Assembly: GCA_937920105.1 (NCBI GenBank)
Contig: CALETH010000079.1
Span: 1-51,935 of the forward strand
DNA length: 51,935 nucleotides
Direction of reading: 5' to 3'
Source of the DNA: an uncultured Bacteroidota bacterium
Lineage (GTDB): Bacteria > Bacteroidota > Ignavibacteria > UBA10030 > UBA8401
Part shown: positions 1-8,023 of the stretch, in pieces
Numbering within the stretch: the stretch's first letter is position 1
Layout of the letters: the number at the start of each line of letters is the position of its first letter
Notes under the pieces: generated by a model
The model's database searches: none
The model's input: only the letters and a program-made list of their open reading frames with translations
What the model was told of the DNA's origin: nothing
Translations under genes and position numbers: made by a program

Positions 1-1
1 G

Positions 2-679
2 TTAATGCCATACAATTTAGAATATTATCCAACACTTGTAGAAAATTATGGTTTTACAAAAATAAAAGACTTGTATTCGTATTTGTTAACACAGGATACA
101 GTATATTCTGAAAAAATGGTACGATTTAATGATTTAGTGAGAAAAAAAGAGGGCTTAACATTTCGTTCGCTAAACATGAAAGATTTTTTCAATGAAATTA
201 AACGAATTAAAGAAATTTATAATAACGCATGGGCATATAATTGGGGAGCCGTTCCAATGACTGATGAAGAATTTGATGCTCTTGCCAAAGATTTAAAAAT
301 GATAGTAGAGCCAGAATTAGTTATCATTGCAGAAGCAAAAGAAAAACCTATCGGTTTTGCACTCTCACTTCCTGATATTAACATTCCACTAAAAAATAAT
401 TCTAACGGAAAACTCCTTCCCGGATTATTTCATCTAATCACAAAAAAGAAAAAAATAAATTTAGCACGAATTATTGTTTTAGGAGTTCTCCCTGAATATC
501 AAAAAAGCGGAGCAGCCGGAGTACTTTTTTATGAAACCGCAGCTCGAGCAAAAAAACTTGGATATTTTTATGGAGAAGCCGGCTGGGTATTAGAGGATAA
601 TGTGATGATGAATCGTGCAGCGGAAATGATGAACGCACAACGTTATAAAACCTATAGAATTTATGAATGTAAAATTTAG
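2..679 (+). CDS. GNAT-like acetyltransferase family protein, 5' truncated
   Basis: The reading frame is open to the first base of the window, so this is the C-terminal part of a longer protein (I recall about 370-390 residues in the family). The visible 225 residues include a stretch typical of acyl-CoA N-acyltransferases: an 'ARIIVLGVLPEYQKSG' segment, corresponding to the beta4/acetyl-CoA-binding turn, then an alpha helix with 'FYETAARAKKLGY' and a terminal 'MNRAAEMMNAQRYKTYRIYE' strand. The start with 'PYNLEYYPTLVENYGF' matches the middle of the family as I remember it, not its N-terminus. The substrate is unknown. The gene is followed by repeat-rich spacer DNA and then ilvE. The fold is fairly sure, the function is not. 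Confidence 0.7.
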   Translation, partial: LMPYNLEYYPTLVENYGFTKIKDLYSYLLTQDTVYSEKMVRFNDLVRKKEGLTFRSLNMKDFFNEIKRIKEIYNNAWAYNWGAVPMTDEEFDALAKDLKMIVEPELVIIAEAKEKPIGFALSLPDINIPLKNNSNGKLLPGLFHLITKKKKINLARIIVLGVLPEYQKSGAAGVLFYETAARAKKLGYFYGEAGWVLEDNVMMNRAAEMMNAQRYKTYRIYECKI

Positions 680-683
680 AAAT

Positions 684-800
684 CAGAATACAGGGGTCAG
701 AAGTCAGAATGGAGAAGCCAAAGAAGTCCCCTCTGTGTGTTGGACAGTGTGATGGTGAGAGGGGATTTAGGGGTGTGTCTAAAAAGTAAGGAGGAAAAAT
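684..800. repeat. Intergenic mosaic repeat (direct-repeat unit plus hairpin)
   Basis: The spacer between the truncated acetyltransferase and ilvE begins with a 27-base unit of the form CAGAATACAGGGGTCAG at 684-710. About 22 of 27 bases recur inside the coding region at 16144-16170. It continues with a hairpin whose arms are TCCCCTCT (727-734) and AGAGGGGA (758-765), followed by TTTAGGGGTGTGTC. The rest of the spacer up to 923 is A+T-rich, with a possible TATTTTTG promoter element at 887-894 before ilvE. Confidence 0.6.
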
Positions 801-923
801 TAAGAAATTGAATAAGAAATCAAATATTAAAAAATATAAATATATATTCAACTATATTAAACCAATAACTTCATCCTTTAGGAATATATTTTTGAAAAAC
901 AACTAAAAACTTACACTAAAAAA

Positions 924-1841
924 ATGCCAATAAACAAAGTAGAAAAAATATGGATGAACGGAAAACTCATCAATTGGGATGAAGCAAAAATACACGTACT
1001 CTCTCATGTTTTACATTATGGAAGCAGTTGGTTTGAAGGAATACGATGTTATCAAACCAAAAATGGCTCAGCAATTTTCAGATTAGAACCACACTTAAAA
1101 AGATTGTCTGATTCAGTAAAAATGTATCGAGGAGAAATACCATACACACAACAACAATTAAGCAACGCAATTATAGAAACCATCAAAGCCAATAATCTCA
1201 AACAATGTTATATCCGTCCACTAGTATATCGTGGATATGGAGAAATGGGAGTCAATCCATTAGGATGTCCCATTGAAATTGTCATCGTTACATGGGAGTG
1301 GGGAAAATATTTAGGAAAAGAAGCAATAGAAAAAGGTGTTGATGTGTGTGTTTCTTCATGGACACGATTAGCCCCAAATACAATTCCCACAATGGCGAAA
1401 GCCGGTGCAAATTATATGAATTCTCAACTTATAAAAATGGAAGCACTTGCTGATGGATATGCAGAAGGAATTGCACTTGATTCTAACGGACACATTAGTG
1501 AAGGAAGCGGAGAAAATATTTTTGTTATCAAAAATAATATAATTTATACACCACCAATTTCCGATGCATTGTTACCTGGAATCACACGTTCAACAGTAAT
1601 GCAATTTGCCAATGATGCAAATTTTACTATTGTAGAACAACATATTCCGCGAGAAATGTTATATGTTGCCGATGAAGTATTTTTTACCGGAACAGCGTCA
1701 GAAATTACACCAATCCGTTCTATAGATAAAATGATTATTGGCGAGGGTAAGCCTGGCCCAATAACTCGTGAATTACAAAAAAGATTTTTTGATGTTGTAA
1801 CCGAAGGGAACGACCCACATCAGTGGTTAACATTTTTATAA
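924..1841 (+). CDS. ilvE: Branched-chain amino acid aminotransferase
   Basis: Class IV PLP-dependent aminotransferase that interconverts leucine, isoleucine and valine with their 2-oxo acids, using 2-oxoglutarate/glutamate. At 305 residues it has the normal family length. The N-terminus 'KIWMNGKLINWDEAKIHV' and the 'HYGSSWFEGIRCY' block are family signatures. Lys159 in 'MAKAGANY' is the expected PLP lysine. 'GSGENIFVI' and the 'FFTGTASEITPI' loop complete the cofactor and substrate site. The gene stands alone between repeat-bearing spacers, so it is probably a single transcription unit. D-amino acid aminotransferase or aminodeoxychorismate lyase are the alternatives in this fold. The length and the EGIRCY block favour IlvE. 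Confidence 0.93.
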   Translation: MPINKVEKIWMNGKLINWDEAKIHVLSHVLHYGSSWFEGIRCYQTKNGSAIFRLEPHLKRLSDSVKMYRGEIPYTQQQLSNAIIETIKANNLKQCYIRPLVYRGYGEMGVNPLGCPIEIVIVTWEWGKYLGKEAIEKGVDVCVSSWTRLAPNTIPTMAKAGANYMNSQLIKMEALADGYAEGIALDSNGHISEGSGENIFVIKNNIIYTPPISDALLPGITRSTVMQFANDANFTIVEQHIPREMLYVADEVFFTGTASEITPIRSIDKMIIGEGKPGPITRELQKRFFDVVTEGNDPHQWLTFL

Positions 1842-1850
1842 TTTTTTTAA

Positions 1851-1886
1851 GTCATTCCCCATTTTTTTAGCGGGAATCTATTTTGT
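1851..1886. repeat. Partial GTCATTCCC palindromic repeat
   Basis: GTCATTCCC followed by an A+T loop and GCGGGAATCTATTTT. This is a half copy of the bipartite repeat family seen in full at 3272, 26437 and 34171. It lies just downstream of ilvE and could act as a weak terminator or mRNA end. Confidence 0.6.
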
Positions 1887-1961
1887 TTCATATCACATAG
1901 AGTTATCTCCATCATAGAAAAATAACTTTCAACTTTCTATATTATTACGAAAGGCAAAATC

Positions 1962-2444
1962 ATGAAAAAGCAATCCGCAAAAAAAATAAATATCTCAACC
2001 ATTCTTGTTCCAGTAGATTTTTCTAAACATTCTATAAAAGCATTACAATATGCAAAATCATTTGCACAACAATTTCATGCATCTATTATAATGCTCCACG
2101 TAGTAGAACCAATAATTTATCCAGCAGATTTTAATTTGGGACAAGTAAATTTCCCGATGATAGAAAAACAACTACAAGAAAAATCAAAAAAAGATTTAGA
2201 AAATTTAGGAAAAAAATATCTCGGTACAGTTTCATATAAAACATTGGTACAAGTAGGAGCACCTTTTTTAGAAATCCTTGCCTGTGCAAAAGCAAAAAAA
2301 ACAGACATCATTATTGTAGCCACACACGGAAGAACAGGAATGGAACATGTTCTTTTTGGCAGTACAGCAGAAAAAGTAGTCCGTAAAGCAAATTGCCCAG
2401 TATTAGTAGTCCGAGCCAACGAACGGGATTTTTTGAAAAAGTAA
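1962..2444 (+). CDS. Universal stress protein (UspA family)
   Basis: A single 160-residue Usp domain, soluble, predicted to bind ATP and act in stress adaptation. The N-terminal 'TILVPVDFSKHSIKALQYA' strand-helix and the C-terminal 'THGRTGMEHVLFGSTAEKV' are hallmarks. The nucleotide-binding pattern G-x2-G-x9-G-S is present, except that the first glycine is alanine (A-T-H-G...GS), a substitution I remember as common in this family. The protein ends with the usual 'CPVLVVR' strand. It has no partner gene in its own transcription unit and is followed by a repeat-rich spacer. Confidence 0.9.
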   Translation: MKKQSAKKINISTILVPVDFSKHSIKALQYAKSFAQQFHASIIMLHVVEPIIYPADFNLGQVNFPMIEKQLQEKSKKDLENLGKKYLGTVSYKTLVQVGAPFLEILACAKAKKTDIIIVATHGRTGMEHVLFGSTAEKVVRKANCPVLVVRANERDFLKK

Positions 2445-2450
2445 TATTTA

Positions 2451-2533
2451 TTCCCCTCCTATTTATAGGGGGGCAAGGGGTGTCATAATTTTAAAAACAA
2501 CCACCCTTATATTCCCTCCTTGTAAGGAGGGAA
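2451..2533 (+). repeat. Three-hairpin CCCTCC repeat, copy 1
   Basis: Composed of a CCCCTCCTATttATAGGGG-type hairpin, a degenerate ACAACCACCC middle, and TCCCTCCTTGtaAGGAGGGA. A second copy lies in the opposite orientation at 46918-46993 with the same three blocks. This is a dispersed intergenic repeat and carries no coding potential of its own. Confidence 0.7.
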
Positions 2534-2628
2534 ATTTAACACATAGTTTTGTAGTCTGAGATAAACCAGTAAAAATTACCAAATCAAATCGGTAAAAAAT
2601 TCTTATATAAAATCAATTTATGCAAACA

Positions 2629-2657
2629 GTAGGGACAGAACATTGTTCTGTCCCTAC
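2629..2657. repeat. Perfect 12-bp inverted repeat GTAGGGACAGAA
   Basis: Arms at 2629-2640 and 2646-2657 are perfectly complementary with a 5-base loop. This type of 'TAGGGACAG' hairpin recurs in many bacterial genomes as an intergenic repeat. There is no T-run after it, so it is not a classical terminator. Confidence 0.65.
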
Positions 2658-2676
2658 AAAACCAACAAAATATTTT

Positions 2677-2692
2677 TGGCACACATATTGTA
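2677..2692 (+). promoter_or_regulatory. Candidate sigma-54-type promoter of the pilin-like gene
   Basis: TGGCAC at 2677-2682, exactly five bases, then TTGTA at 2688-2692. This fits the -24/-12 layout (TGGCAC-N5-TTGCA) apart from C to T in the -12 GC pair, and lies about 65-80 bases before the start codon. Sigma-54 control of major pilin genes is well known in other bacteria. The leader carries a small stem (2708-2722) and AGGAGG at 2747-2752. A Bacteroidota-type promoter reading of the same bases (TTTTTGGC and TATTTG) is also possible. Confidence 0.4.
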
Positions 2693-2756
2693 TTTGTTAT
2701 AACAAACGAGAGAAAAACTCTCAAACTATTAATAAATTAATTTTACAGGAGGCCTT

Positions 2757-3158
2757 ATGGGTCAGCAACAACTTCTCCTAATCATTTTAGGAGTTATCAT
2801 CGTCGGTATCGCTATTGCGGTTGGGATTTCAATGTTTGGTTCAGGTGCAGTTCAATCTAATAAAGATGGAATTGTTAACGAATTAAATAACTTGGCAGCA
2901 AATGCTTATCAACATCGTACACGTCCTGCAACTATGGGTGGTGGTTATGGTGCTTATGATAACTCAAAAGGTGGTACAACATATTCAGTGCCAACCAAAC
3001 TTGATACCACTGAAAATGGTTATTACTCTGCGAGTGTAACAGGTCCTGATGCTATAACCTTTACCGCAATTTCTGCACAAGGCTATGGAAATGTGACTGC
3101 AGATTTAGGTGCAGATGGTAAATTAACCAATTTTGGATATACCGGTGATTTCCAATAA
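2757..3158 (+). CDS. Major pilin-like protein with Met-Gly start (P1)
   Basis: 133 residues. Starts MGQQQLLLIILG and continues as one hydrophobic helix to about residue 27, then an amphipathic segment 'NELNNLAANAYQHR', a Gly/Tyr-rich stretch and a small beta-rich C-terminus ending in 'FGYTGDFQ'. The layout is that of a type IV pilin (N-terminal helix plus small globular head). However, there is no basic leader before the helix and no Glu at position 5 of a mature chain. The gene has the strongest Shine-Dalgarno in the region, its own promoter candidate and its own terminator, as expected of the abundant subunit. It is paralogous to the protein at 8024-8422 (shared 'KD..NE', 'AYQ', 'GGG' and terminal 'GDFQ'). 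The pilin role is inferred from context and architecture. Confidence 0.7.
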   Translation: MGQQQLLLIILGVIIVGIAIAVGISMFGSGAVQSNKDGIVNELNNLAANAYQHRTRPATMGGGYGAYDNSKGGTTYSVPTKLDTTENGYYSASVTGPDAITFTAISAQGYGNVTADLGADGKLTNFGYTGDFQ

Positions 3159-3179
3159 ATAAGTTGTTAAAAAACATTA

Positions 3180-3240
3180 GCGTTGTTAAGTTCTTTTACA
3201 AGAGTTATCTTTTAAAATCTTAACAACGCATTTTTATTTT
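3180..3240 (+). terminator. Terminator after the major pilin-like gene
   Basis: Perfect 11-bp arms GCGTTGTTAAG (3180-3190) and CTTAACAACGC (3219-3229), followed by a T-rich run (3231-3240). The loop is long (28 bases). It separates the pilin transcript from pilC. Confidence 0.7.
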
Positions 3241-3271
3241 TAGTATGAGGAATGTTAAAAATAAAAAGAAT

Positions 3272-3366
3272 GTCATGCCCGAATGTTTTAATCGGACATC
3301 CAGAAAAATAGATTCCCGCTAAACTTGTCCTCAAATTTTTTTATTGAGGAAACGTGCGGGAATGAC
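3272..3366. repeat. Full bipartite GTCAT...ATGAC palindromic repeat
   Basis: Begins GTCATGCCCGA, then a first hairpin, a linker with CCAGAAAAATAGATTCC, then a second hairpin whose right arm is GCGGGAATGAC. The ends are inverted repeats of each other. Sister copies are at 26437-26539 and 34171-34253. Confidence 0.75.
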
Positions 3367-3417
3367 GAAATCTGAAAGTTACTACATAAAAAAAATAATT
3401 TCTCTATCTAAAACATT

Positions 3418-4788
3418 ATGCCAGAATATCGTGTAGAAGGAGTTTCTGTAAGTGGTAAACCAGTTCAAGGAATTATCAATGCAGAAAATCGTAAAGAAGC
3501 AAAACTACGTGCAAATCAATTAGCAAAAGATAAAAAATTTAAACTTGCCGGTGTGCAAGAACGCACAACATTTATCTATCGTGTAAAAAAAGGAACCGAA
3601 GCCCCAATTGATGGGGAACAAAAAGCATTTTCCAAACAAGAGGTGCAAGATGCTCTTGCAAAAATGGGGTATCAAGTTATGTATGTGCGGAAAAAACTTT
3701 CCATCGGTGGAGGTGGAAGTATTCCTGCAACAGAACTTGTTTCATTTGTACGTGTGAGTTCAGATTTAATTCGTCAAAAACTTCCCTTTAATGATATGAT
3801 GACGATGTTAGCAAACGACGTACAAAATAATAAACTCCGAGATGTGATTAAAGAAATTAACCAAGATTTGAAACAAGGAAAGGACAGTGAAAAATCTTTT
3901 ATGAAGCATGAAAAGGCATTAGGAAAATTTACTGCACACATGCTTGGCTTGGCTTCTAAAAGTGGAAACATGGCAGATATTTTTGAAAGTACCGCAAAAT
4001 TTTTGGAACGTAACACTCAATTTAAAAAAGATATAAAAAGTGCTTTAATAACTCCGTTAATTACTTTAGGAGTTTTATTTCTCGCAGTTCTTTTTTACAT
4101 CATGTATATTTTTCCGGCAACAGCAAAAATGTTTCAAAAATTTAAAATAGAATTGCCACCAATGACGGCATTCACATTAAAGATGAGTGATTTTATTGGT
4201 GATAATTTTATTTTGTTAACTGTTGCTATGGCTGTTCCTATTGCAGCATTTGCTCGTTGGGCAAGTACGGAAAGAGGAAAATTTCTTATCAGTAAATATA
4301 TTTGGAAAGTTCCTGTAGTTGGTGGATTAATTCATAAAACATCAATAGAGATTTTTTGTCGAGTGTTTTATTCTCTATATAGTGGTTCCGGAGAAAATAT
4401 TGAGGTAATTCGTACTGCAGCAGAAGCATGTAACAATAAATATATGGAACATCAAATTAAAACAATCACAATTCCGTTAATGGTGGAAAAAGGTGTTGGA
4501 TTAGTAGAAGCATTTGAAGCCAGCGGTGTTTTTACAAAAACTGCATTAGGTCGTTTTAATGCTGGTGCAGAAACTGGAACTGTAAAACAAACTGCTTTAC
4601 AAGTTGCAGATTATTATGAAAAAGAAACTGGTTACAAAATGAAAAATGCTGTTGAAATGATTCAGATTTATATTTCCATGATTATTATGTTGGTGCTTAC
4701 GGCATTAACAGTAGTTTCTTCTGAAACAGCCATGGTGAAACCAAAAACGCCGGGCACATTTATTCATTTTGTTTTTTCATTTTTTTAA
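3418..4788 (+). CDS. pilC: Type IV pilus/type II secretion inner-membrane platform protein PilC/GspF
   Basis: 456 residues with two T2SSF cytoplasmic domains. The first starts near residue 105 ('ATELVSFVRVSSDLIRQKLP') and contains the conserved 'GKFTAHMLGLASKSGNMADIF'. Its repeat around 290-400 has 'FCRVFYSLYSGSGENIEVI' and 'RFNAGAETGTVKQT'. Three transmembrane helices lie near residues 210-233, 260-281 and 420-442. The N-terminal 100 residues look like two tandem copies of the small GspF N-terminal domain ('YRVEGVSVSGKPVQGI' and 'FIYRVKKGTEAPIDGE'), where one copy is usual. It anchors the assembly ATPase PilB, whose gene follows 85 bases downstream. Confidence 0.92.
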   Translation: MPEYRVEGVSVSGKPVQGIINAENRKEAKLRANQLAKDKKFKLAGVQERTTFIYRVKKGTEAPIDGEQKAFSKQEVQDALAKMGYQVMYVRKKLSIGGGGSIPATELVSFVRVSSDLIRQKLPFNDMMTMLANDVQNNKLRDVIKEINQDLKQGKDSEKSFMKHEKALGKFTAHMLGLASKSGNMADIFESTAKFLERNTQFKKDIKSALITPLITLGVLFLAVLFYIMYIFPATAKMFQKFKIELPPMTAFTLKMSDFIGDNFILLTVAMAVPIAAFARWASTERGKFLISKYIWKVPVVGGLIHKTSIEIFCRVFYSLYSGSGENIEVIRTAAEACNNKYMEHQIKTITIPLMVEKGVGLVEAFEASGVFTKTALGRFNAGAETGTVKQTALQVADYYEKETGYKMKNAVEMIQIYISMIIMLVLTALTVVSSETAMVKPKTPGTFIHFVFSFF

Positions 4789-4811
4789 AGTACATTGTCT
4801 AAATTTCAGCA

Positions 4812-4843
4812 ATTATAAAAAATATTTAAATATTTTTTATAAT
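4812..4843. promoter_or_regulatory. Perfect 32-base A+T palindrome between pilC and pilB
   Basis: The 16-base arm ATTATAAAAAATATTT (4812-4827) is followed without spacer by its exact reverse complement (4828-4843). It lies 20 bases downstream of pilC and 30 upstream of pilB. It could be an intercistronic mRNA hairpin, a weak terminator (the right arm holds six T) or an operator. Chance symmetry of A+T-rich DNA is unlikely at this length. Confidence 0.5.
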
Positions 4844-4873
4844 CACTTTAGTAATAAAGTATAAAGGAATGTT

Positions 4874-6661
4874 ATGGCAGATGTTGATATAACTGATAAG
4901 ATTGGATATACTCTTCTTAAAAAAGGCATTATAGATTTTGAAACATTAGAAAAATCTCTTAAAGTAAAAGAATCTGAAGTCAATAAAAAAGAACGTCGTA
5001 ATTTAGGGCAAATTCTTGTTGGAGATTTCAAAGCAGACCACGATGCAGTATTTCGTGAAGTTGCGAACATTTACGCCTTTCGTGAAATTTATCTCGCGGA
5101 TGAAGTTATCGATAAGCAACGCGTCGGTTTTATAAAAAAAATTGTTGATGCTCTTCCAGCACCAGTGAGAGAAACACTCATTCAAGCAAAAATGCTCCCC
5201 TTCAAGTTTGATGAGAAACAACCCGATAAACTCATTGTTTTGTGTGCAGACCCTACCGATAGAAACATCGCTCTTATCGCCAGAAATTTTAATGTAAAAA
5301 AATATGAAGTAACGTATGTACGTCTAAAAGATTTACAGGGACTTATTGAACAAGTTGTTCCACAGCAAAATGAGTTTCTTAAAATGTTGGAAGACAATCA
5401 AGTTACATTGGACGGACCAACAGAAGAAGCCGGAGTTGATGAAGAAGCACTACAAGCAGAAATTAACAAAAGTGCATTAGTAAATTTGTTTGAAGGGTGT
5501 ATTGTAGAAGCCGTACGACAAGGTGTGAGTGATATTCACATTGTTCCTGCAGAAGGCAACAAAACAAATTTCATGTTTCGCGTGGATGGAAATTTAGCAG
5601 TGTGGCACTGTCAAGAAAATACTCTTCCTGAAGCAGTATTAGCAGTTGTGAAAGATAGAACAAAAAATGTTGATAGATTTGAACGCGAGGCCTCGCAAGA
5701 TGGTTTTATTCAAAGAGTAATTGATGGACATGCATTACGTTTTCGTGTTTCCATCATGCCAATCGTAACTACAGAATTCAAACACAAATTTGAAAGTGTT
5801 GTTATCCGTGTTCTTGATGATAGAAAAGTTATTACCGATTTAAATAAACTCGGACTTCAAGGTCCAGCAAAAGATTTTTTTTACAAAGCCATTGGCAAAC
5901 CACAAGGCATCGTTATTCTTACAGGACCAACAGGTTCTGGTAAATCTACAACATTAATTGCTGCATTGTATCAAGTAATTGACCCAACGGTAAATGTGTT
6001 GACAATTGAAGAACCAGTTGAGTACATCATTAAAGGAGCACGTCAATTAAAAATCGGACCCAAAATGTCCTTCGAACAATCCATTCGCGGGATATTACGT
6101 CACGACCCAGATATTGTACTTGTTGGTGAAATGCGGGATAAGGTTACAGCAGAAACAGCAATCAAATTAGCAAATACAGGTCACTTAGTATTTTCTACAC
6201 TTCACACCAATGATGCACCCAGTGCTGTAGCACGTCTTTACAAAATGGAAATAGAACCATTTTTGATTGCATACGCAATTAATATTATTGTAGCACAACG
6301 TCTTATTAGAACACTATGCAAAATATGTAAACAACCTTTAGATGATGATGAAAAAAAAGATTTAATAAAATTTGGATTTACTGAAGACGATGTAAAAAAA
6401 CATACATTCTACAAAGCAGTTGGATGTGATAAATGTAATGGTGGCTGGAAAGGAAGAGCTGCAATTCATGAAGCATTATATTTTTCCAAAGAAATAAAAA
6501 ATATCGTACTTAATGCTGGTGATAAAGTTGATGAAAATGCAATTCGTGAAGCAGCATCTAAAGGTGGAATGTGGACACTGCGTCGTTCTGGGATGGAAAG
6601 AATGAAAGAAGGCATGACTACTTTAGAAGAAGTGATTGCCAATACAGTAGAAGACGAGTAA
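4874..6661 (+). CDS. pilB: Pilus/secretion assembly ATPase PilB/GspE
   Basis: 595-residue hexameric ATPase expected to drive pilin polymerisation from the cytoplasmic side. The N-terminal GspE domain lies at about 60-170. The catalytic core has Walker A GPTGSGKS at 351-358, Asp box and Walker B 'DPDIVLVGEMRD' from 411, and the His box 'STLHTNDAPSAVARL'. A zinc-binding tetracysteine (C482/C485 and C518/C521) is present as in PilB and GspE. This and the N-terminal domain separate it from the retraction-type ATPase at 10177. Start chosen at the ATG preceded by AAGGA. It is co-directional with pilC and the minor pilin-like genes. Confidence 0.95.
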   Translation: MADVDITDKIGYTLLKKGIIDFETLEKSLKVKESEVNKKERRNLGQILVGDFKADHDAVFREVANIYAFREIYLADEVIDKQRVGFIKKIVDALPAPVRETLIQAKMLPFKFDEKQPDKLIVLCADPTDRNIALIARNFNVKKYEVTYVRLKDLQGLIEQVVPQQNEFLKMLEDNQVTLDGPTEEAGVDEEALQAEINKSALVNLFEGCIVEAVRQGVSDIHIVPAEGNKTNFMFRVDGNLAVWHCQENTLPEAVLAVVKDRTKNVDRFEREASQDGFIQRVIDGHALRFRVSIMPIVTTEFKHKFESVVIRVLDDRKVITDLNKLGLQGPAKDFFYKAIGKPQGIVILTGPTGSGKSTTLIAALYQVIDPTVNVLTIEEPVEYIIKGARQLKIGPKMSFEQSIRGILRHDPDIVLVGEMRDKVTAETAIKLANTGHLVFSTLHTNDAPSAVARLYKMEIEPFLIAYAINIIVAQRLIRTLCKICKQPLDDDEKKDLIKFGFTEDDVKKHTFYKAVGCDKCNGGWKGRAAIHEALYFSKEIKNIVLNAGDKVDENAIREAASKGGMWTLRRSGMERMKEGMTTLEEVIANTVEDE

Positions 6662-6679
6662 ATAATTGAAAATGAAAAA

Positions 6680-6705
6680 TTGTAAATTGAAAATATAATT
6701 TACAA
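6680..6705. repeat. Intercistronic hairpin after pilB
   Basis: Arms TTGTAAATT (6680-6688) and AATTTACAA (6697-6705), 9-bp perfect stem, 8-base loop, 19 bases after the pilB stop codon. It could set the 3' end or processing of the mRNA between pilB and the pilin-like gene cluster. Confidence 0.4.
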
Positions 6706-6742
6706 CAAATAGATTAAAATAAATTTTTAAATCAACAAAATT

Positions 6743-7282
6743 ATGGGATTAGGACAAACAATGTTGGTTGTGGCAGCAATAATGTTGCTGACACGTTTAG
6801 TGGTGGGTACTAGAACAGTGGCTATGGACCATCAAGCAGCATTAGATTTGTCCAATTACCGTATACATGCTGTTGGCGTTGGCAGTTATGTGATGAATGA
6901 AATTGCACTCAAATCTTTTGATGAAAAAACAAAAGGACAGAGTGCGGTTGTTATTTCTTCCTCAGAATTCACAAGTGCCGATTCTTTGGGTATTGAAACA
7001 GGAGAAGATGTTACCAATAAAGATACTTTTGATGATATTGATGACTATAAGAATTATGTTGGAATGGATACAAGTTATATTCCCTATACATATTTTGTAA
7101 AAGTAGAATATGTAGATTTAGACACATTGCAATCTCCGTGGGAGATAGTATCTGCAAATAATAATAGGACATTTTATAAACGTATTAATATAGATGTTTA
7201 CAGTCCATACTTAAAAGATGAGTATTCAAAATCAACACTTGGAGATACATTGCATTTTTCAAGAGTGCAAAGTTATTTTTAA
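6743..7282 (+). CDS. Pilin-like protein with Met-Gly start (P2)
   Basis: 179 residues, not recognised by sequence. Starts MGLGQTMLVVAAIMLL, one N-terminal hydrophobic helix of about 20 residues, then a soluble domain rich in Asp/Tyr/Ser with a likely disordered acidic stretch around residues 70-95 and a beta-rich C-terminus. The hydrophobic N-terminal helix, the MG start shared with four neighbours, and its position directly after the assembly ATPase suggest a minor pilin or pseudopilin. There is no cleavable signal peptide and no second membrane helix. Confidence 0.55.
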   Translation: MGLGQTMLVVAAIMLLTRLVVGTRTVAMDHQAALDLSNYRIHAVGVGSYVMNEIALKSFDEKTKGQSAVVISSSEFTSADSLGIETGEDVTNKDTFDDIDDYKNYVGMDTSYIPYTYFVKVEYVDLDTLQSPWEIVSANNNRTFYKRINIDVYSPYLKDEYSKSTLGDTLHFSRVQSYF

Positions 7283-7318
7283 AATTTTAAAAATCTCACA
7301 GGTTTAGGAGAAACAATT

Positions 7319-8002
7319 ATGGGTTCACAAGCAATTATAGATATTTTAGGCTCAATGGTTATTTTTGGTTCATTTTTACTTATTATGATTAATTTGCAGA
7401 TGGATAATTATGAATATTCAACTGAATATACTAATCAACTTATCGTGCAAAGAAATCTTGTTAACTTATCACAAATAATAGAAAATGATATCCGAAAGGT
7501 GGGTTATGACCCAAGACCATGGATTGTTAGAGGAAGAGATAGACAAAGTGAAGATTTTTCTTTTAATTTAATAATTGCAGATACCAATATTTTAGGAATT
7601 AAAACACCTGTATCAAACCGTTGTTTATTTTACAGATTGGGTGATGATGATACTACTACAGTAAATCCTCGAGATAAAGTTTTGGTAAAAGGCGTAATTT
7701 CTCCTGATGAAATGTTTAATATGGATGAAAAAGGGGAAAAAATAGCATCAGTAACAAAGTTTCAGGTACGATACTTTAATGATAGTACAGAAATACAACA
7801 ACCTATACAAGATGAAGATATATATAAAATATCATCTGCAGAAATTTATATACAAATAGAAACACCATTTCCTATAGATAACTATAATGCAATAGGATTA
7901 GGAAACTATGTTATTGTAGATAGTGATTCAAGTAGAAAATATTGTAGTGCAGAATGGCAATATCGTTTTGCAGTACAAAAATTAACCCCAAAAGAAATGT
8001 AA
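7319..8002 (+). CDS. Pilin-like protein with Met-Gly start (P3), GspJ/PilW-like
   Basis: 227 residues. Starts MGSQAIIDILGSMVIFG, with a hydrophobic helix to about residue 27. The segment 'LVNLSQIIENDIRKVGYDP' (about 50-70) resembles the 'LE.DLR.AGY' motif that follows the helix in minor pseudopilins of the GspJ/PilW kind. The rest is beta-rich with repeated Asp/Ile pairs. Preceded by TTTAGGAGAAA, a good Shine-Dalgarno, and 21 bases from the next gene. Likely a tip or initiation subunit. This role is inferred. Confidence 0.6.
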   Translation: MGSQAIIDILGSMVIFGSFLLIMINLQMDNYEYSTEYTNQLIVQRNLVNLSQIIENDIRKVGYDPRPWIVRGRDRQSEDFSFNLIIADTNILGIKTPVSNRCLFYRLGDDDTTTVNPRDKVLVKGVISPDEMFNMDEKGEKIASVTKFQVRYFNDSTEIQQPIQDEDIYKISSAEIYIQIETPFPIDNYNAIGLGNYVIVDSDSSRKYCSAEWQYRFAVQKLTPKEM

Positions 8003-8023
8003 TCTTTAATAAGGAGAAATTTT

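Larger units (their letters stand above)
2445..2756. other. 312-base intergenic region with repeats and pilin promoter
   Basis: No gene is visible. The region holds a three-hairpin repeat (2451-2533), a 12-bp-stem hairpin with GTAGGGACAGAA arms (2629-2657), a promoter-like TGGCAC-N5-TTGTA site (2677-2692), a small 5' leader stem GAGAG/CTCTC (2708-2722) and a strong Shine-Dalgarno AGGAGG (2747-2752) in front of the first pilin-like gene. Confidence 0.7.

Noticed and set aside
471..851. 126-residue minus-strand frame
   Set aside because: It overlaps the acetyltransferase end and repeat DNA, with Phe/Leu/Pro/Ser-rich composition typical of reverse reading of A+T-rich genes.
887..894. Bacteroidota promoter (TATTTTTG) before ilvE
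   Set aside because: It fits TAnnTTTG, but no -33 TTG lies at the right distance and such strings are frequent in this A+T-rich DNA, so it is only mentioned within the spacer entry.
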